From the NCBI RefSeq assembly GCF_001668615.1, contig NZ_LZMC01000021.1, forward strand, positions 1 to 64,000: 64,000 nt of DNA. The letters run 5' to 3'. Source of the DNA: Mycobacterium sp. 1274761.0 (GTDB lineage Bacteria; Actinomycetota; Actinomycetes; Mycobacteriales; Mycobacteriaceae). Below, piece by piece: positions 10,568 through 23,914 of this stretch; the stretch's first letter is position 1; each line of letters starts with the position of its first letter. The notes below the pieces were generated by a model. It ran no database searches. It saw nothing but the letters and a program-made list of their open reading frames with translations, and had not been told where the DNA came from. A program made the position numbers and the translations under genes.

Positions 10568-11640
10568 GTGGGTGTGTTCGGGGTGTGCCTGCGAGCCTGC
10601 GGGGTCGTCGCGCTGCTGTTGGGCGGCCTGGCGGCGGCCCTCTCCGCACCAGCGCGGGCGTGCGGCTGTGGCGCCTACATCCCCAGCCAGCGGGGCGCTG
10701 CGGTGGTCGACGAGCGGGCGCTGGTGGCGTGGGAGGCACGCGTGAGGACATTCTCATGGCGTTGCGCGTCAGCGGGAGCTCCGAGAGCGCCGCGTGGGTG
10801 ATGCCGGTGCCCTCGGCCGCCGAGGTGTCGCTCGGTGACGCGGGGGTGTTCGCCGAACTCGGCAGGCTCACCGCGCCCCGCATCGAGACCCGCGACTCGT
10901 GGTGGCCGACGTTCGACTGGCTGACCGCATCGGACCCGTCCGGTGGCGAGACGGCGGGCGCGCGGCCGGGTGCCGGCGTCGACGTGCTGGGGCACCAGCC
11001 GATCGGGCCGTTCGATGTCACCCGGCTTGCCGCGCGTGACGCGGCGGCGCTGGCCGGGTGGCTGACCGACAACGGCTTCGACCACCCCAATGGTCTCGAA
11101 AGCAACCTCGCGGCCTACGTCGCCGATCGGTGGGAGATCGTCGCGGTCAAACTCATCCCCGCTACCCACGGTGAATCGCTGACCGGCGACCTGCAGCCGC
11201 TGCGGCTGTCCTTCGTCTCCGATGAGGTCGTCTATCCCATGCGCCTGTCCCGCTCGGCCACGACTCCCCAGACCGTCGACCTCTACGTGATGGCCGACCA
11301 CCGCATGGATCCGACGTCGGTTCCGGTGGCGAACAATGCACCGACTCTCGAATTCGCCGGCCGGATCGAGCGGGCCGACGTCTCCCAGGCGCTGGCCGAC
11401 TTCGTCGGCGAAGGCACGTTTCTGACCCGATGGAACGACGCCATCGCTGTGCCCACCGCCATCGGCGGCGACTACATATTCCACGCCGCCAACGCCGACA
11501 CGGCGTATCAACAGGTCATCTACCGCGAACGCAACCGCGGCGACCTCACCGGGTTGGCGTTACTGGCCCTGATCGGGCTGACTGTGATGATCGTCGTCGT
11601 CGCGCTGGCCCGGGGTAAGCGCAGCCGAAGCACACCGTAA
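10568..11640 (+). pseudogene. DUF2330 secreted/membrane protein with a single-base frameshift
   Basis: The N-terminus reads in one frame from GTG 10568: a signal-peptide-like segment, then CGCGAYIPSQRGAAVVDERALVAWE. The rest reads in the next frame: GTREDILMALRVSGSSESAAWVMPVP and onward to the stop at 11640, ending with a membrane helix (LTGLALLALIGLTVMIVVVAL) and a basic tail. Together these match the full DUF2330 layout. The frames meet at 10731-10740, where tgggaggcacg would join cleanly if it were tgggagggcacg, so one G appears to be missing at 10735-10736. This is either a sequencing error or a real inactivating deletion. The downstream frame looks fully preserved. Function of the family is unknown. 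Confidence 0.8.
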
Positions 11641-11786
11641 TCCCGTTGCTCCCGAGGGGTTTTCGGATCGTTATTCGGTCCACAGCGTGTGCCTAACCGC
11701 GACACAGTGCGGGCTCACAAGGCGTCCCTAGCGTCGTCGAGGTGAGGCGAACACGCGCCCACACGTGAACAAGTGGAGTGAGATCT

Positions 11787-12119
11787 ATGACCTTCAAACG
11801 GGCCGCTGCGGCATCGACGCTTGTCGCAGGAGTTGCGCTAGCCGGATTGTTCGGCGCCGGGCTCGGCACGGCGTCGGCGGACTCCGGTCACCCGTGCAAC
11901 GCGCCGGGCGCACCCGCATGCCAGGATCAGCACCGCGACGATCGCGGCCGAAACGACGACCGAGGGCCGGCCCCGGTGGACTGGCAGCACCGCGGCATCG
12001 ATCAAGCCCGCAACGACCACCAGCCGTTCAACTGGAACGGTCAGCAGGTCACGCCGATGCCGGCAGGAAACGGCGCGGGCTGGGGCTTCTGGTTCCTCGG
12101 CACCTGGATTCCGCTGTAG
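11787..12119 (+). CDS. Small secreted protein of unknown function
   Basis: 110 aa from ATG 11787, with GGAGTGA about 8 nt upstream. It has a classical signal peptide: basic MTFKRAA, a hydrophobic core to about residue 26, and a likely cleavage after ASA at about residue 31. The mature part is rich in Asp, Arg and His, then has a Trp/Gly-rich end (GWGFWFLGTWIPL). Two cysteines (in HPCNAPG and PACQDQ) may form a disulfide. Similar small exported proteins are common in mycobacteria without assigned roles. It converges with pyrF across a 16-base gap with no obvious terminator. Confidence 0.75.
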   Translation: MTFKRAAAASTLVAGVALAGLFGAGLGTASADSGHPCNAPGAPACQDQHRDDRGRNDDRGPAPVDWQHRGIDQARNDHQPFNWNGQQVTPMPAGNGAGWGFWFLGTWIPL

Positions 12120-12135
12120 CAGTCAAGCGGTGGTG

Positions 12136-12951
12136 TCACGCCAGATAGGCCACCGCGTCGCGCATCTGCTCAGCTGCTGCCCGCAGCGCCTCGGCGTCGG
12201 GGCCCGCACGCAGGATTTCCCGGGAGACCGCGGGCAGCAGCTGGCCGGGCCGCGCTCCGCCGAAGCCGCGCAGCGCATCGGGCCGGCCGCCCTGCGCGCC
12301 GACGCCGGGCACCAACACGGGGCCGTTGAGCGAGCCGACGTCCGGAGGCGACGCCAGCGTCGCGCCGACGACCACACCCACCGAGCCGGGCCCGGGCGAG
12401 GCGGCGTTGACGGCAGCGGCGGCACCGACGATCGACTGCGCGACGGTGCTGTCGTCGGTGCGGGCGTTCTGCACCGACGCGCCTTCGGGGTTGGACGTGG
12501 CCGCCAGAACGAATACGCCGCGGCCGTTGTCCGCGGCGAGGTCCAGAAGGGGTTGCAGCGCACCGAATCCGAGGTAGGGCGACGCCGTGACGGCGTCGGC
12601 CGACAGCGCGGAGTCGCCCACCCACGCCTGCGCGTACGCGGCCATCGTCGAGCCGATGTCTCCGCGCTTGGCGTCGGCGAGCACCAGCACACCCTCGGCG
12701 CGCAACGCGGCGATCGTGCCTTCCAGCACGGTGAAACCGGCGGCGCCGCACGCCTCGAAGAACGCGACCTGCGGCTTGACGATCGCAAACCCTGCAAACG
12801 CGGCGACGCAGGCGTCGCTGAACCGTTGGAGACCGTCGGCGTCGGCGGTCAGTCCCCATGCGCGCAGCAGTTCGGGATGCGGATCGATCCCCGGGCACAG
12901 CGGCCCCCGCGCGGCGAGGGCGTCGGCGAGCCGCGCGCCGAATCCGCCCAT
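12136..12951 (-). CDS. pyrF: Orotidine 5'-phosphate decarboxylase (type 2)
   Basis: 271 aa. It removes CO2 from OMP to give UMP, the last step of the pathway encoded in this operon. The actinobacterial (type 2) signature is present: [12 protein letters not shown] near the N-terminus and the catalytic [10 protein letters not shown] with the Asp-Lys-Asp set at about residues 93-102. The ATG at 12951 lies 2 nt after the carB stop, which implies coupled translation. It is the last gene of the pyr operon. Confidence 0.97.
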   Translation of the reverse strand: MGGFGARLADALAARGPLCPGIDPHPELLRAWGLTADADGLQRFSDACVAAFAGFAIVKPQVAFFEACGAAGFTVLEGTIAALRAEGVLVLADAKRGDIGSTMAAYAQAWVGDSALSADAVTASPYLGFGALQPLLDLAADNGRGVFVLAATSNPEGASVQNARTDDSTVAQSIVGAAAAVNAASPGPGSVGVVVGATLASPPDVGSLNGPVLVPGVGAQGGRPDALRGFGGARPGQLLPAVSREILRAGPDAEALRAAAEQMRDAVAYLA

Positions 12952-12953
12952 CG

Positions 12954-16292
<3,339 letters not shown>

Positions 16293-16388
16293 TCACGCAC
16301 CCCCTCCCAGGTCGCGGGGTCACCGGCGCGAGCACGCAATCTTGTACGCAGAAAGCCCCCAAATCAGTACCAGGATGTGCGGTCGCGG

Positions 16389-17507
16389 TCATCGCTCACC
16401 TGCGATCAGGTCGATGAACTGGTCGAAGAGGTAGTTGGCGTCGTGCGGGCCTGCCGCGGCCTCGGGGTGGTACTGCACCGAGAATGCCCGGCCGTCAACG
16501 AGTTTCACACCTTCGACGACGCCGTCGTTGGCGCAGGTGTGGCTGACCTCGGCGGTCCCGAACGGGGTGTCGAACTTCTCCCCCGCCTCGCCCTCCAGCG
16601 CGAAGCCGTGGTTCTGTGCGGTGATGGCGACCCGTCCGGTGGCGTGCTCGATGACCGGCACGTTGATGCCGCGATGGCCGAACACCATCTTGTACGTCGA
16701 AAGGCCCAGCGCGCGACCGAGGATCTGGTTGCCGAAGCAGATGCCGAACAAGGGGATGCCGGCACCGAGCACACCGCGGGTGACGCCGACGATGTGGTCG
16801 GCGGTGGCCGGGTCGCCGGGTCCGTTGGACAAGAACACACCGTCGGGTTTGAGGTCGGCAATCTGCTCGAAGGTCGCCGAGGACGGCAGCACATGGCTGC
16901 GGATACCGCGTTGCGCGAAGTTGCGGGGCGTATTCGTTTTGATGCCGAGGTCGACCGCAACCACCGTGAACCGTTGCGGCCCTTCGGATTCCACGACATA
17001 GCCGTCGCCGGTGCTGACCTGGCCGGCCAGGTCGGCGCCGAGCATCGACGGCTGGCTGCGCACCCGTTCCAGCAGCTCCTCCGGCTCGGCCAGGGCGGGC
17101 CCGCTGAATATCCCGGCCTTCATCGACCCGAAGTTGCGGAGGTGCCGCACCACCGCGCGGGTGTCGATGCCCGCGATGCCGACGATGCCTTGGCGGACGA
17201 GTTCGTCCTCGAGGGTCCCGCTGGCCCGCCAGTTCGACGCCCGAGGCGAGGGGTCACGCACCGCATAGCCGGCCACCCAGATCTTGTCGCCGCGGCTCTC
17301 GGCATCCTCGGTATTCCAACCGGTGTTGCCGATCTGCGGCGCGGTGGCGATCACAATCTGGCGGTGGTAGCTGGGGTCGGTCAGCGTCTCCTGATAGCCC
17401 GACATGCCGGTGGAAAACACCGCCTCGCCGAGCGTCTCTCCGACCGCCCCGAACGCGGTGCCGGTGAAGATGCGCCCGTCGTCGAGGACGAGCAGGGCCT
17501 TACTCAA
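16389..17507 (-). CDS. carA: Carbamoyl-phosphate synthase small chain (glutaminase)
   Basis: 372 aa from a TTG at 17507. It hydrolyses glutamine and passes ammonia to CarB. The class I glutamine amidotransferase triad is present: nucleophile Cys in [10 protein letters not shown], and His and Glu in [12 protein letters not shown]. The TTG start is chosen because AGGAGGAAGCCGC precedes it at ideal spacing, and because the upstream gene's TGA overlaps it (TTGA). The longer frame to 17531 adds no conserved sequence. Confidence 0.96.
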   Translation of the reverse strand: MSKALLVLDDGRIFTGTAFGAVGETLGEAVFSTGMSGYQETLTDPSYHRQIVIATAPQIGNTGWNTEDAESRGDKIWVAGYAVRDPSPRASNWRASGTLEDELVRQGIVGIAGIDTRAVVRHLRNFGSMKAGIFSGPALAEPEELLERVRSQPSMLGADLAGQVSTGDGYVVESEGPQRFTVVAVDLGIKTNTPRNFAQRGIRSHVLPSSATFEQIADLKPDGVFLSNGPGDPATADHIVGVTRGVLGAGIPLFGICFGNQILGRALGLSTYKMVFGHRGINVPVIEHATGRVAITAQNHGFALEGEAGEKFDTPFGTAEVSHTCANDGVVEGVKLVDGRAFSVQYHPEAAAGPHDANYLFDQFIDLIAGER

Positions 17508-18010
17508 GCGGCTTCCTCCTCCCCGAGCCATTGCGCGTATTGCGCTCGGTCATTCCCGCGAAAACCGGTGTCGATCTCTGTTCCCGACGGTAACCGCCAC
17601 CGGATCGCCAGGATCCCGTGGTGCGTCAGGGCTTTGCCTGCGATGCCACGCTCGGTGCGGATCCCGATGATCGACTCGTCGGGGATCCAGATCGGGTGGC
17701 CGCCGCTGCGCTGCAGCATGATGCCTTCGGGGTAGCGAGTCAGCACGCCCTTCGTGCGGTACCCGAGGTCGCCGACCGCGATGCGGTCTTGCCAGCTGGG
17801 CGCCAGCGTACTGCCGACGTAGAGGCCTTTGGTCGGCGCGACGATGGCCGGCCCGACGGTGTCCGGGATCGGCGGCAGGGTCCCGATCAGCTCGGCCTGG
17901 CGTTCCGCTCGGTGTCGCCAGCCGCGCACCATCGCCTGAACAGCAAACCCGATCGCCACCGCGATCGCGGCCGCGATGACCAGCGAGCCGATTAACGTGC
18001 CGGTGTTCAT
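17504..18010 (-). CDS. Single-pass membrane protein with PH-like domain (Rv1382-like)
   Basis: 168 aa from ATG 18010. One N-terminal membrane helix ([23 protein letters not shown], about residues 6-28) is followed by a short basic segment ([10 protein letters not shown]) and a cytoplasmic beta-rich domain of about 120 aa. The equivalent M. tuberculosis gene Rv1382 sits in the same place between pyrC and carA; databases describe it as a PH-like domain protein or, loosely, a transporter. Its role in or near pyrimidine synthesis is unknown, but the conserved position and the 4-nt overlap with carA imply co-expression. Confidence 0.85.
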   Translation of the reverse strand: MNTGTLIGSLVIAAAIAVAIGFAVQAMVRGWRHRAERQAELIGTLPPIPDTVGPAIVAPTKGLYVGSTLAPSWQDRIAVGDLGYRTKGVLTRYPEGIMLQRSGGHPIWIPDESIIGIRTERGIAGKALTHHGILAIRWRLPSGTEIDTGFRGNDRAQYAQWLGEEEAA

Positions 18011-18041
18011 GCGCGATCCGCCCGCGCTACTCGCTGAAGGT

Positions 18042-19334
18042 TCATGCTGGCGATTTTCCGTCCCGCGCCGTGACTTTGCCACGAAGCAACGTCAACGTCA
18101 CGACGCCGGGCAGTGTCATCGCCTCGTAGGGGGTGTTGTCCGACCGGCTGGCCAGCTCGGTGCCGGCGACCGTCCACGTCGCATCCGGATCCACGACGGT
18201 CAGGTTCGCGGGCTCGCCGACCTCGAGCGGCCTGCCATGATCGGGCAGCCCCACGATGGCGGCCGGCTTCTCGCTCATCACGCGCGCGACATCGCGCCAG
18301 GTGAGCAGCCCGGGCCGCACCATGGTTTCGACCACCACCGACAGCGCCGTCTGCAAGCCCAGCATGCCGGGCCGGGCGTTGGCGAACTCACACATCTTCT
18401 CGTGCTCGGCGTGCGGGGCGTGATCGGTGGCCACGCAGTCGATGACGCCGTCGACCAGCGCCTGCCGCAGGGCCTGCGCGTCGCTGGCCTCGCGCAGCGG
18501 CGGGTTGACGCGATTGCGCCCGTCGTAGCTGGCCAGCCGGTTGTCATCGAGCAGCAGGTGGTGCGGCGTCACCTCGGCGGTGATCGAAATGCCTTGCGCC
18601 TTAGCCCATCTGATGATTTCGACCGTGCCGGCGGTCGAGGCGTGGCAGATGTGCACCCTCGCCCCCGCGTCACGGGCCAGCAACGCATCGCGGGCCACGA
18701 TCGACTCCTCGGCGGCGCGCGGCCAGCCGGCCAGCCCCAGCCGCGCGGCGTTGGGGCCTTCATGCGCCACGGCGCCGACGGTCAGCCGCGGTTCCTCGGC
18801 GTGCTGGGCGATCAGCACACCAAGACCGGTGGCGTATTCGAGGGCGCGGCGCATCACCAACGGGTCGTGCACGCAGATGCCGTCGTCGGAAAACATCCGG
18901 ACCTGGCCTGCGCCGGCGGCCATCATCCCCATCTCGGTCAACTGCGTGCCGGCGAGGCCCATGGTGACCGCGCCGACCGGGTGCACGTCAACCAGCCCGA
19001 CCTGCTGGCCGCGGTGCCACACATGGTCGGTGACGACCGGGCTATCGGCCACCGGATTGGTGTTAGCCATCGCGAACACCGCGGTGTAGCCGCCCAAAGC
19101 CGCCGCCGCCGAACCGGTTTCGATGTCTTCGGCGTACTCGCGGCCCGGCTCCCGCAGGTGGGTGTGCAGGTCGACGAAGCCAGGCAGCACCACGTGGTCG
19201 GTGGCGTCGACGACATCGGCGTCGTCGGGCAGCGGGAGCTTCGTCCCGATGTCGGCGATCTGACCGTCGTCGACCAGCACGTCGACACGGTCCCCTTCGC
19301 CGTAGAGCCGCACCCCCCGAATGACGACGCTCAT
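18042..19334 (-). CDS. pyrC: Dihydroorotase
   Basis: 430 aa. It cyclises N-carbamoyl-aspartate to dihydroorotate. Metal-binding residues of the amidohydrolase fold are present: HxH in [10 protein letters not shown] (about residues 57-66), the later metal-ligand histidines (QHAEE, CHAST) and the catalytic Asp in [12 protein letters not shown]. Its ATG overlaps the pyrB stop by 4 nt (ATGA), and the next gene starts 31 nt after its stop. It is a type I dihydroorotase like other mycobacterial PyrC. Confidence 0.97.
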   Translation of the reverse strand: MSVVIRGVRLYGEGDRVDVLVDDGQIADIGTKLPLPDDADVVDATDHVVLPGFVDLHTHLREPGREYAEDIETGSAAAALGGYTAVFAMANTNPVADSPVVTDHVWHRGQQVGLVDVHPVGAVTMGLAGTQLTEMGMMAAGAGQVRMFSDDGICVHDPLVMRRALEYATGLGVLIAQHAEEPRLTVGAVAHEGPNAARLGLAGWPRAAEESIVARDALLARDAGARVHICHASTAGTVEIIRWAKAQGISITAEVTPHHLLLDDNRLASYDGRNRVNPPLREASDAQALRQALVDGVIDCVATDHAPHAEHEKMCEFANARPGMLGLQTALSVVVETMVRPGLLTWRDVARVMSEKPAAIVGLPDHGRPLEVGEPANLTVVDPDATWTVAGTELASRSDNTPYEAMTLPGVVTLTLLRGKVTARDGKSPA

Positions 19335-20278
19335 GCGTTGACCTCCGACTCGGCGCCAACCAGCAGGTGGAACAGCACCGCCATCCTGATGTGCACACCG
19401 TTGGAAACCTGTTGCAGCACAGCCGATTGCGTCGAGTCGGCAACCGACGACGAGATCTCCATCCCCCGGAGCATCGGCCCGGGGTGCAGCACGACGGCGT
19501 TGCCGGGCAGCATCGCCTGCCGCTTTTCCGACAGACCGTAGAGCGTCGAGTACTCCCGCGCCGAGGGGAAGAACCCGCCGGTCATCCGTTCGGCCTGCAC
19601 CCGCAGCATCAACACCGCGTCGGCGACGGGCAGCTCGGCGTCGAGGTCATGCGAAACGGTCACCGGCCAGCCCGCTACACCGACGGGCAGCAGTGTCGGC
19701 GGCGCCACGAGCACCACCTCGGCGCCGAGCGTGTGCAGCAGCAGCACGTTGGAGCGGGCCACCCGGCTGTGCAGCACGTCGCCGACGATCACGATCCGCT
19801 TGCCCTCGATGTCGCCGAGGCGCTGGCGGATGGTCAGCGCGTCAAGCAGCGCCTGCGTCGGATGCTCGTGGGTGCCGTCGCCGGCGTTGATCACCGACGG
19901 GCCGCCGTCGTCGGTGGCCGTCCACTCGGCGAGCTGCTGAGCCGCACCCGATGCGGAGTGCCGGATGATCAACGCGTCGGCGCCCGCTGCGCGCAGTGTC
20001 AACGCGGTGTCGCGCAGCGACTCACCCTTGGCAACCGACGATCCCGATGAGCTGACGTTGATGACGTCGGCGCTCATCCACTTGCCGGCCACCTCGAACG
20101 ACACCCGGGTGCGGGTCGAGTTTTCGTAGAACATCGTGATGACCGTGCGCCCGCGCAGGGTCGGCAGCTTCTTGACCTCGCGGCCCAACAGCGAGTCGCG
20201 GAACCGGTCGGCGTCATCGAGGATCGCGATCGCCTGATCGCGGGTGAGGTCGGCCGCTGACAGCAGATGACGAGTCAT
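19331..20278 (-). CDS. pyrB: Aspartate carbamoyltransferase catalytic chain
   Basis: 315 aa. It joins carbamoyl phosphate and aspartate. The carbamoyl-phosphate motif STRTR lies in [13 protein letters not shown], and [12 protein letters not shown] carries the conserved His-Pro-Thr-Gln segment. The ATG 20278 is preferred because GGGAGG lies 5 nt upstream; an in-frame start at 20326 adds a non-conserved leader. There is no pyrI regulatory-chain gene here. It is coupled to pyrC. Confidence 0.97.
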   Translation of the reverse strand: MTRHLLSAADLTRDQAIAILDDADRFRDSLLGREVKKLPTLRGRTVITMFYENSTRTRVSFEVAGKWMSADVINVSSSGSSVAKGESLRDTALTLRAAGADALIIRHSASGAAQQLAEWTATDDGGPSVINAGDGTHEHPTQALLDALTIRQRLGDIEGKRIVIVGDVLHSRVARSNVLLLHTLGAEVVLVAPPTLLPVGVAGWPVTVSHDLDAELPVADAVLMLRVQAERMTGGFFPSAREYSTLYGLSEKRQAMLPGNAVVLHPGPMLRGMEISSSVADSTQSAVLQQVSNGVHIRMAVLFHLLVGAESEVNA

Positions 20279-20330
20279 CGGTGCCTCCCGTCCCCTGCTC
20301 TTCGAGCGTGGCCCCACTTTGCGCAAACGC

Positions 20331-20912
20331 TCATCGCACAGGACCTCCGTGGGACGCGATCCGCACGCCGTCGTGGCCGTCGTGCTCGGTCAGCCGCACC
20401 TTGATGTTGTCGTTGCGCGAGGTCGGCACGTTCTTGCCGACGTAGTCGGCGCGCAGCGGGAACTCGCGGTGGCCGCGGTCGACGAAGACGGCCAGCTGCA
20501 CCGCGCGCGGCCGCCCGATGTCGCGCAAGGCGTCGAGCGCCGCGCGGACCGTGCGTCCGGAGTACAAGACGTCGTCGACCAGCACCACGATCGTGCCGTC
20601 GATGCCGTCGTCGGGAATCGAGGTGTCCTCCAGCGGCCGAGGCGGTTTGGTGTTGAGGTCGTCGCGGTAGAGCGTGATGTCCAGAGCGCCGTGCGGGACG
20701 TCGACGCCGGCGAACTCACGAATCTTCTCCGCCAGCCGGGCCGCGAGCGCGACGCCGCGGGTCGGGATGCCGAGAAGGACGACGCGGGGCGCGTCGGGCC
20801 CGTCGAGTGCAGTCTTCTCGATGATTTCGTGGGCGATGCGGGAAATGGTCCGACCGACGTCCGCCGCGGTCATCAATTCCCGGTCGGTGTCTAAAGGGTC
20901 GGTGGCGCCCAA
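20331..20912 (-). CDS. pyrR: PyrR bifunctional regulator / uracil phosphoribosyltransferase
   Basis: 193 aa. PyrR binds RNA when UMP or UTP is high and also has weak uracil phosphoribosyltransferase activity. The PRPP-binding motif is clear: [15 protein letters not shown] (about residues 108-122). The start is a TTG at 20912 with GGAGG 9-10 nt upstream, matching the N-terminus MGA... of mycobacterial PyrR; an internal ATG (MTAADVGRT) is the alternative. It is the first gene of the pyr operon and lies just downstream of a PyrR-binding hairpin, so the whole operon is probably feedback-regulated by its own product. Confidence 0.97.
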   Translation of the reverse strand: MGATDPLDTDRELMTAADVGRTISRIAHEIIEKTALDGPDAPRVVLLGIPTRGVALAARLAEKIREFAGVDVPHGALDITLYRDDLNTKPPRPLEDTSIPDDGIDGTIVVLVDDVLYSGRTVRAALDALRDIGRPRAVQLAVFVDRGHREFPLRADYVGKNVPTSRNDNIKVRLTEHDGHDGVRIASHGGPVR

Positions 20913-20921
20913 GCGGCCGTG

Positions 20922-20960
20922 ACCTCCTTCTCCGCCTCTCGGGACGGATCGTTAAAGGAC
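20922..20960 (-). promoter_or_regulatory. PyrR-binding RNA hairpin overlapping the pyrR translation start region
   Basis: In the pyrR leader the minus strand reads CCGTCCCGAGAGGCGG at 20947-20932. It folds as CCGTC/GGCGG (one G-U pair) with a CCGAGA loop. This keeps the GUCC-GAGAGGC core of Bacillus PyrR-binding loops, and even the flanking GAGAAGG. The Shine-Dalgarno GGAGG (20927-20923) follows 4 nt later. Such a position fits repression of translation rather than attenuation, as reported for M. smegmatis. No terminator-type alternative hairpin is visible. Confidence 0.75.
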
Positions 20961-20998
20961 GTCGAACTGTCGGGCAGCTTACCAGTACCCTGGCGCCG

Positions 20999-22204
20999 AT
21001 GAATCTCGACGGCAACCGTGCGTCCGTATCCGAAGCGATCGATGCGGGCCTGCTCGCTGGGGCCGTCACGTTGGTGTGGCAGGCCGGCGAGGTCCGGCAG
21101 GTCAACGAACTCGGCTACCGCGACGTCGAAGCCCGCCTGCCGATGCGACGCGACACCATGTTCCGGATCGCCTCGATGACCAAACCGATCACGGTGGCCG
21201 CGGCGATGTCGCTGGTCGACGAGGGCAGGCTCGGGTTGACCGATCCGGTCACCAAATGGCTCCCGGAGTTTTCGGCGCTTCGCGTGATGAAGGACACCGA
21301 CGGCCCGCTCGACGACACCGTGCCCGCCGAGCGGCCGATCACGATCGACGACCTGATGACCCACCGCAGCGGGCTGGCGTACGTCTTCTCGGTGGTCGGC
21401 CCGCTGGCCCGCGCGTACGGGAAGCTGTCGCACCGGCAGGACCAGGACGGCTGGCTGGCAGACCTCGCCGCGCTGCCGCTGGCCCACCAGCCCGGCGCCC
21501 GGCTGACCTACAGCGTGTCCACCGATGTGCTCGGCATCGTGTTGTCGCGCGTCGAGGGCAAGCCGCTCGCAGAGGTGCTGGCCGAGCGCATCTTCGGCCC
21601 GCTCGGCATGCGCGACACCGGGTTCAGCGTCGGCCCCAGCGGTCGGCAGCGTGCGGCGACGATGTACCAACTCGGGCCCGACAACACATTGCGCCACGAC
21701 TCGATGGGCCCGGCGCGCATCACCGATCCCCCGCTGTGCAGCGGCGGGGCAGGTCTGTGGTCGACGGCCGACGACTACCTGCGCTTCGCCCGGATGCTGC
21801 TGGCGGGCGGGACGTTGGACGGCACGCGCGTGCTGTCCGAGGAGTCCGTCCGGTTGATGCGCACCGACCAGTTGACCGAGCAGCAGCGGCAGTACCCGTT
21901 TCTCGGCATGCCGTACTGGATCGGCCGCGGCTTCGGCCTGAACCTCGCGGTGATCACCGACCCCGCCAAGTCGCGGCAGTTGTTCGGACCCGGCGGCAAG
22001 GGCGCGTTCACGTGGCCGGGTGCCTACGGAACGTGGTGGCAGGCCGACCCGTCAGCGGACCTCATCCTCATCTACCTGATCCAGAATCAGCCCGACATGT
22101 CGGGTGATTCGGCCGCCGCGGTGTCAGGAAACACCTCGCTGGCCAAACTCCAAGGCGTGCAACCGAAATTCGTTCGCCGGACGTACCAAGCACTCGGCCT
22201 CTAG
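20999..22204 (+). CDS. Serine hydrolase of the class C beta-lactamase family
   Basis: 401 aa without an obvious signal peptide. The nucleophile motif SxxK is ASMTK at about residues 57-61, the tyrosine motif is YSVS (about 171-174), and HRSGLAY lies between them. These are features of the esterase/penicillin-recognising family rather than of a resistance beta-lactamase. A TACCCT (20986-20991) ends 7 nt before the ATG, so the mRNA may be leaderless. It is divergent from pyrR, sharing an 86-base gap. Substrate unknown; lipid ester hydrolysis is typical of mycobacterial relatives. Confidence 0.88.
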   Translation: MNLDGNRASVSEAIDAGLLAGAVTLVWQAGEVRQVNELGYRDVEARLPMRRDTMFRIASMTKPITVAAAMSLVDEGRLGLTDPVTKWLPEFSALRVMKDTDGPLDDTVPAERPITIDDLMTHRSGLAYVFSVVGPLARAYGKLSHRQDQDGWLADLAALPLAHQPGARLTYSVSTDVLGIVLSRVEGKPLAEVLAERIFGPLGMRDTGFSVGPSGRQRAATMYQLGPDNTLRHDSMGPARITDPPLCSGGAGLWSTADDYLRFARMLLAGGTLDGTRVLSEESVRLMRTDQLTEQQRQYPFLGMPYWIGRGFGLNLAVITDPAKSRQLFGPGGKGAFTWPGAYGTWWQADPSADLILIYLIQNQPDMSGDSAAAVSGNTSLAKLQGVQPKFVRRTYQALGL

Positions 22205-22214
22205 TCTGGTGCCC

Positions 22215-23447
22215 GTGGCACAACCGACCGTCGTCATCAGCGGCGCTGGTATCGCCGGATCCTCTCTCGCCTTCTGGCTCGCCAGGTCGGGCTACCGCGT
22301 GATCGTCATCGAGATCGCCGACGGCATACGTCCAGGCGGCCAGACCGTCGATCTGCGCGGCGCCGGCGGAGACGTCGTCGAACGCATGGGTCTGATGCCC
22401 CAAATGCGCGCCCGCGCCGTCAAACAACGTGGCGTGGCGTGGGTGGCGTCCGACGGCAGCCACCGCGCCGAGATGCCGGTGACCGCCTTCAACGGCAACG
22501 GGCTGGTCTCGAAGCTGGAAATGCTGCGCGGTGATCTCGCCGAGGTGCTCTACGACGCCAGCAAAGACGCGGTCGAATACCGGTTCGACACACGGATTTC
22601 CGCGTTGCATCAGGACGACGACGGCGTCGAAGTCACCTTGGCCGACGGCACACAGCTGCGCGCCGACCTCGTCGTCGGGGCCGACGGCCCGCACTCGGCG
22701 GTACGCGGCATGGTGTTCGGGCCCGAGGACGAATTCGTCAAGCCGCTCGGCGGGTACAACGCATGGTTCACCGCGCCCGACCACGTCGGCGTGGACGGCT
22801 GGTTTCTGATGTACCAGGCCCCCGGTGGTCTCAACGCATCCATGCGACCCACCCATGACCCCGCAATGGCCAAGGCGGGCCTGGCTTTTGCCTCGGAACC
22901 CATCAGCTACGACCGGCACAACGTCGACGAGCAGCGGCAGCTGCTGATCGAGCGGTTCGCCGGCGCGGGATGGCAGTGCGATGCGCTGCTGTCAGCCGCC
23001 CAGGACGCCGACGACTTCTACTTCGACGCGTTCCTTCAGGTGCACATGCCGTCGTGGACGTCGGGTCGAGTGGCGCTCGTTGGTGACGCGGGATACTGCG
23101 CATCGCCGCTCAGCGGCATGGGCACCAGTCTGGCGTTGGTCGGCGCATACATCCTCGCCGGTGAACTCGGCTCCGCCGATTCCTTTGACGAGCAATCGAT
23201 TCCGGACGCGTTCGACCGCTACCAGAAGACCATGCGCCCCTACGTCGACAAATGCCAGGACCTGCCCAACAGCCTGGACCGCTACGCCCCGCACACCGCG
23301 TCGGACATCGCGATCAACATCGCGGTGATGAAGTGGATGCAGCGCTGGCCGTTTCGGCCCATCGCGGCCAAATTGTGGTTCACCACAGCGGATTCCGTCG
23401 ACCTGCCCGACTACGCAACGAGTCAGGCGTCGTCGGATCCGGCCTGA
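22215..23447 (+). CDS. Class A FAD-dependent monooxygenase
   Basis: 410 aa from GTG 22215 (another GTG lies 6 nt earlier). It has the three group A flavoprotein motifs: [10 protein letters not shown] for FAD near the N-terminus, [10 protein letters not shown] in the middle (about residues 157-166) and [14 protein letters not shown] (about 293-306). The group hydroxylates aromatic or polyketide-like compounds using NAD(P)H; TetX-like inactivating enzymes also belong here. It starts 10 nt after the serine hydrolase stop, so the two probably form a pair. Its 3' end overlaps the convergent nusB stop region by 25 nt, an unusually long tail overlap. Confidence 0.88.
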   Translation: MAQPTVVISGAGIAGSSLAFWLARSGYRVIVIEIADGIRPGGQTVDLRGAGGDVVERMGLMPQMRARAVKQRGVAWVASDGSHRAEMPVTAFNGNGLVSKLEMLRGDLAEVLYDASKDAVEYRFDTRISALHQDDDGVEVTLADGTQLRADLVVGADGPHSAVRGMVFGPEDEFVKPLGGYNAWFTAPDHVGVDGWFLMYQAPGGLNASMRPTHDPAMAKAGLAFASEPISYDRHNVDEQRQLLIERFAGAGWQCDALLSAAQDADDFYFDAFLQVHMPSWTSGRVALVGDAGYCASPLSGMGTSLALVGAYILAGELGSADSFDEQSIPDAFDRYQKTMRPYVDKCQDLPNSLDRYAPHTASDIAINIAVMKWMQRWPFRPIAAKLWFTTADSVDLPDYATSQASSDPA

Positions 23448-23914
23448 AGAGCCGCCGACGCGGCGCGAATCTGGGGCGTCACCAACATGACCTGACCGAG
23501 AACACCGTTGACGAACCCCGGCGAGTCGTCAGTGGACAGGTGCTTGGCCAGCTCGACGGCCTCGTCGACGGCGACGGGCTCGGGAACGTCGTCGGCGTGC
23601 AGCAGTTCCCAGACCGCCACGCGCAGGATCGCCCGGTCCACAGCCGGCAATCGGTCCAGCGTCCAGCCCTGCAGATGCGCGGAAATCAGGTCGTCGATGT
23701 GGGCGGCGTGCTGTGTGACGCCGTTGGCCACCGTCACCGTGTATGGGTTCAGCGGCGAAATGTCGGATTGGCTCTGCGCCAACGCTTCTCGCGCTTCAGC
23801 GGCTTCGGCAGGGGTGATGCCGCGGGCCTCCGCCTCGAACAACAAGTCGACGGCCCGCTTACGGGCCTGGTGCCTGCCCCGGTCGGGCTTGGGCTTGGTC
23901 AATTCAGGTGTCAA
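23423..23914 (-). CDS. nusB: Transcription antitermination protein NusB
   Basis: 163 aa if started at TTG 23914, which overlaps the efp stop (TTGA). A second in-frame TTG four codons later (23902) gives 159 aa and lines up residue for residue with M. tuberculosis NusB, so it is equally likely. The conserved core is [16 protein letters not shown], the [19 protein letters not shown] helix and [26 protein letters not shown]. NusB with NusE binds boxA of rRNA leader RNA. The gene is the last of pepQ-efp-nusB. Confidence 0.96.
   Translation of the reverse strand: MTPELTKPKPDRGRHQARKRAVDLLFEAEARGITPAEAAEAREALAQSQSDISPLNPYTVTVANGVTQHAAHIDDLISAHLQGWTLDRLPAVDRAILRVAVWELLHADDVPEPVAVDEAVELAKHLSTDDSPGFVNGVLGQVMLVTPQIRAASAALQAGSDDA

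Noticed and set aside
20999..22204. Antibiotic-resistance beta-lactamase
   Set aside because: It has SxxK and a Tyr motif but no signal peptide and lacks a clear KTG in the usual context, so a cytosolic esterase-type serine hydrolase is the safer call.
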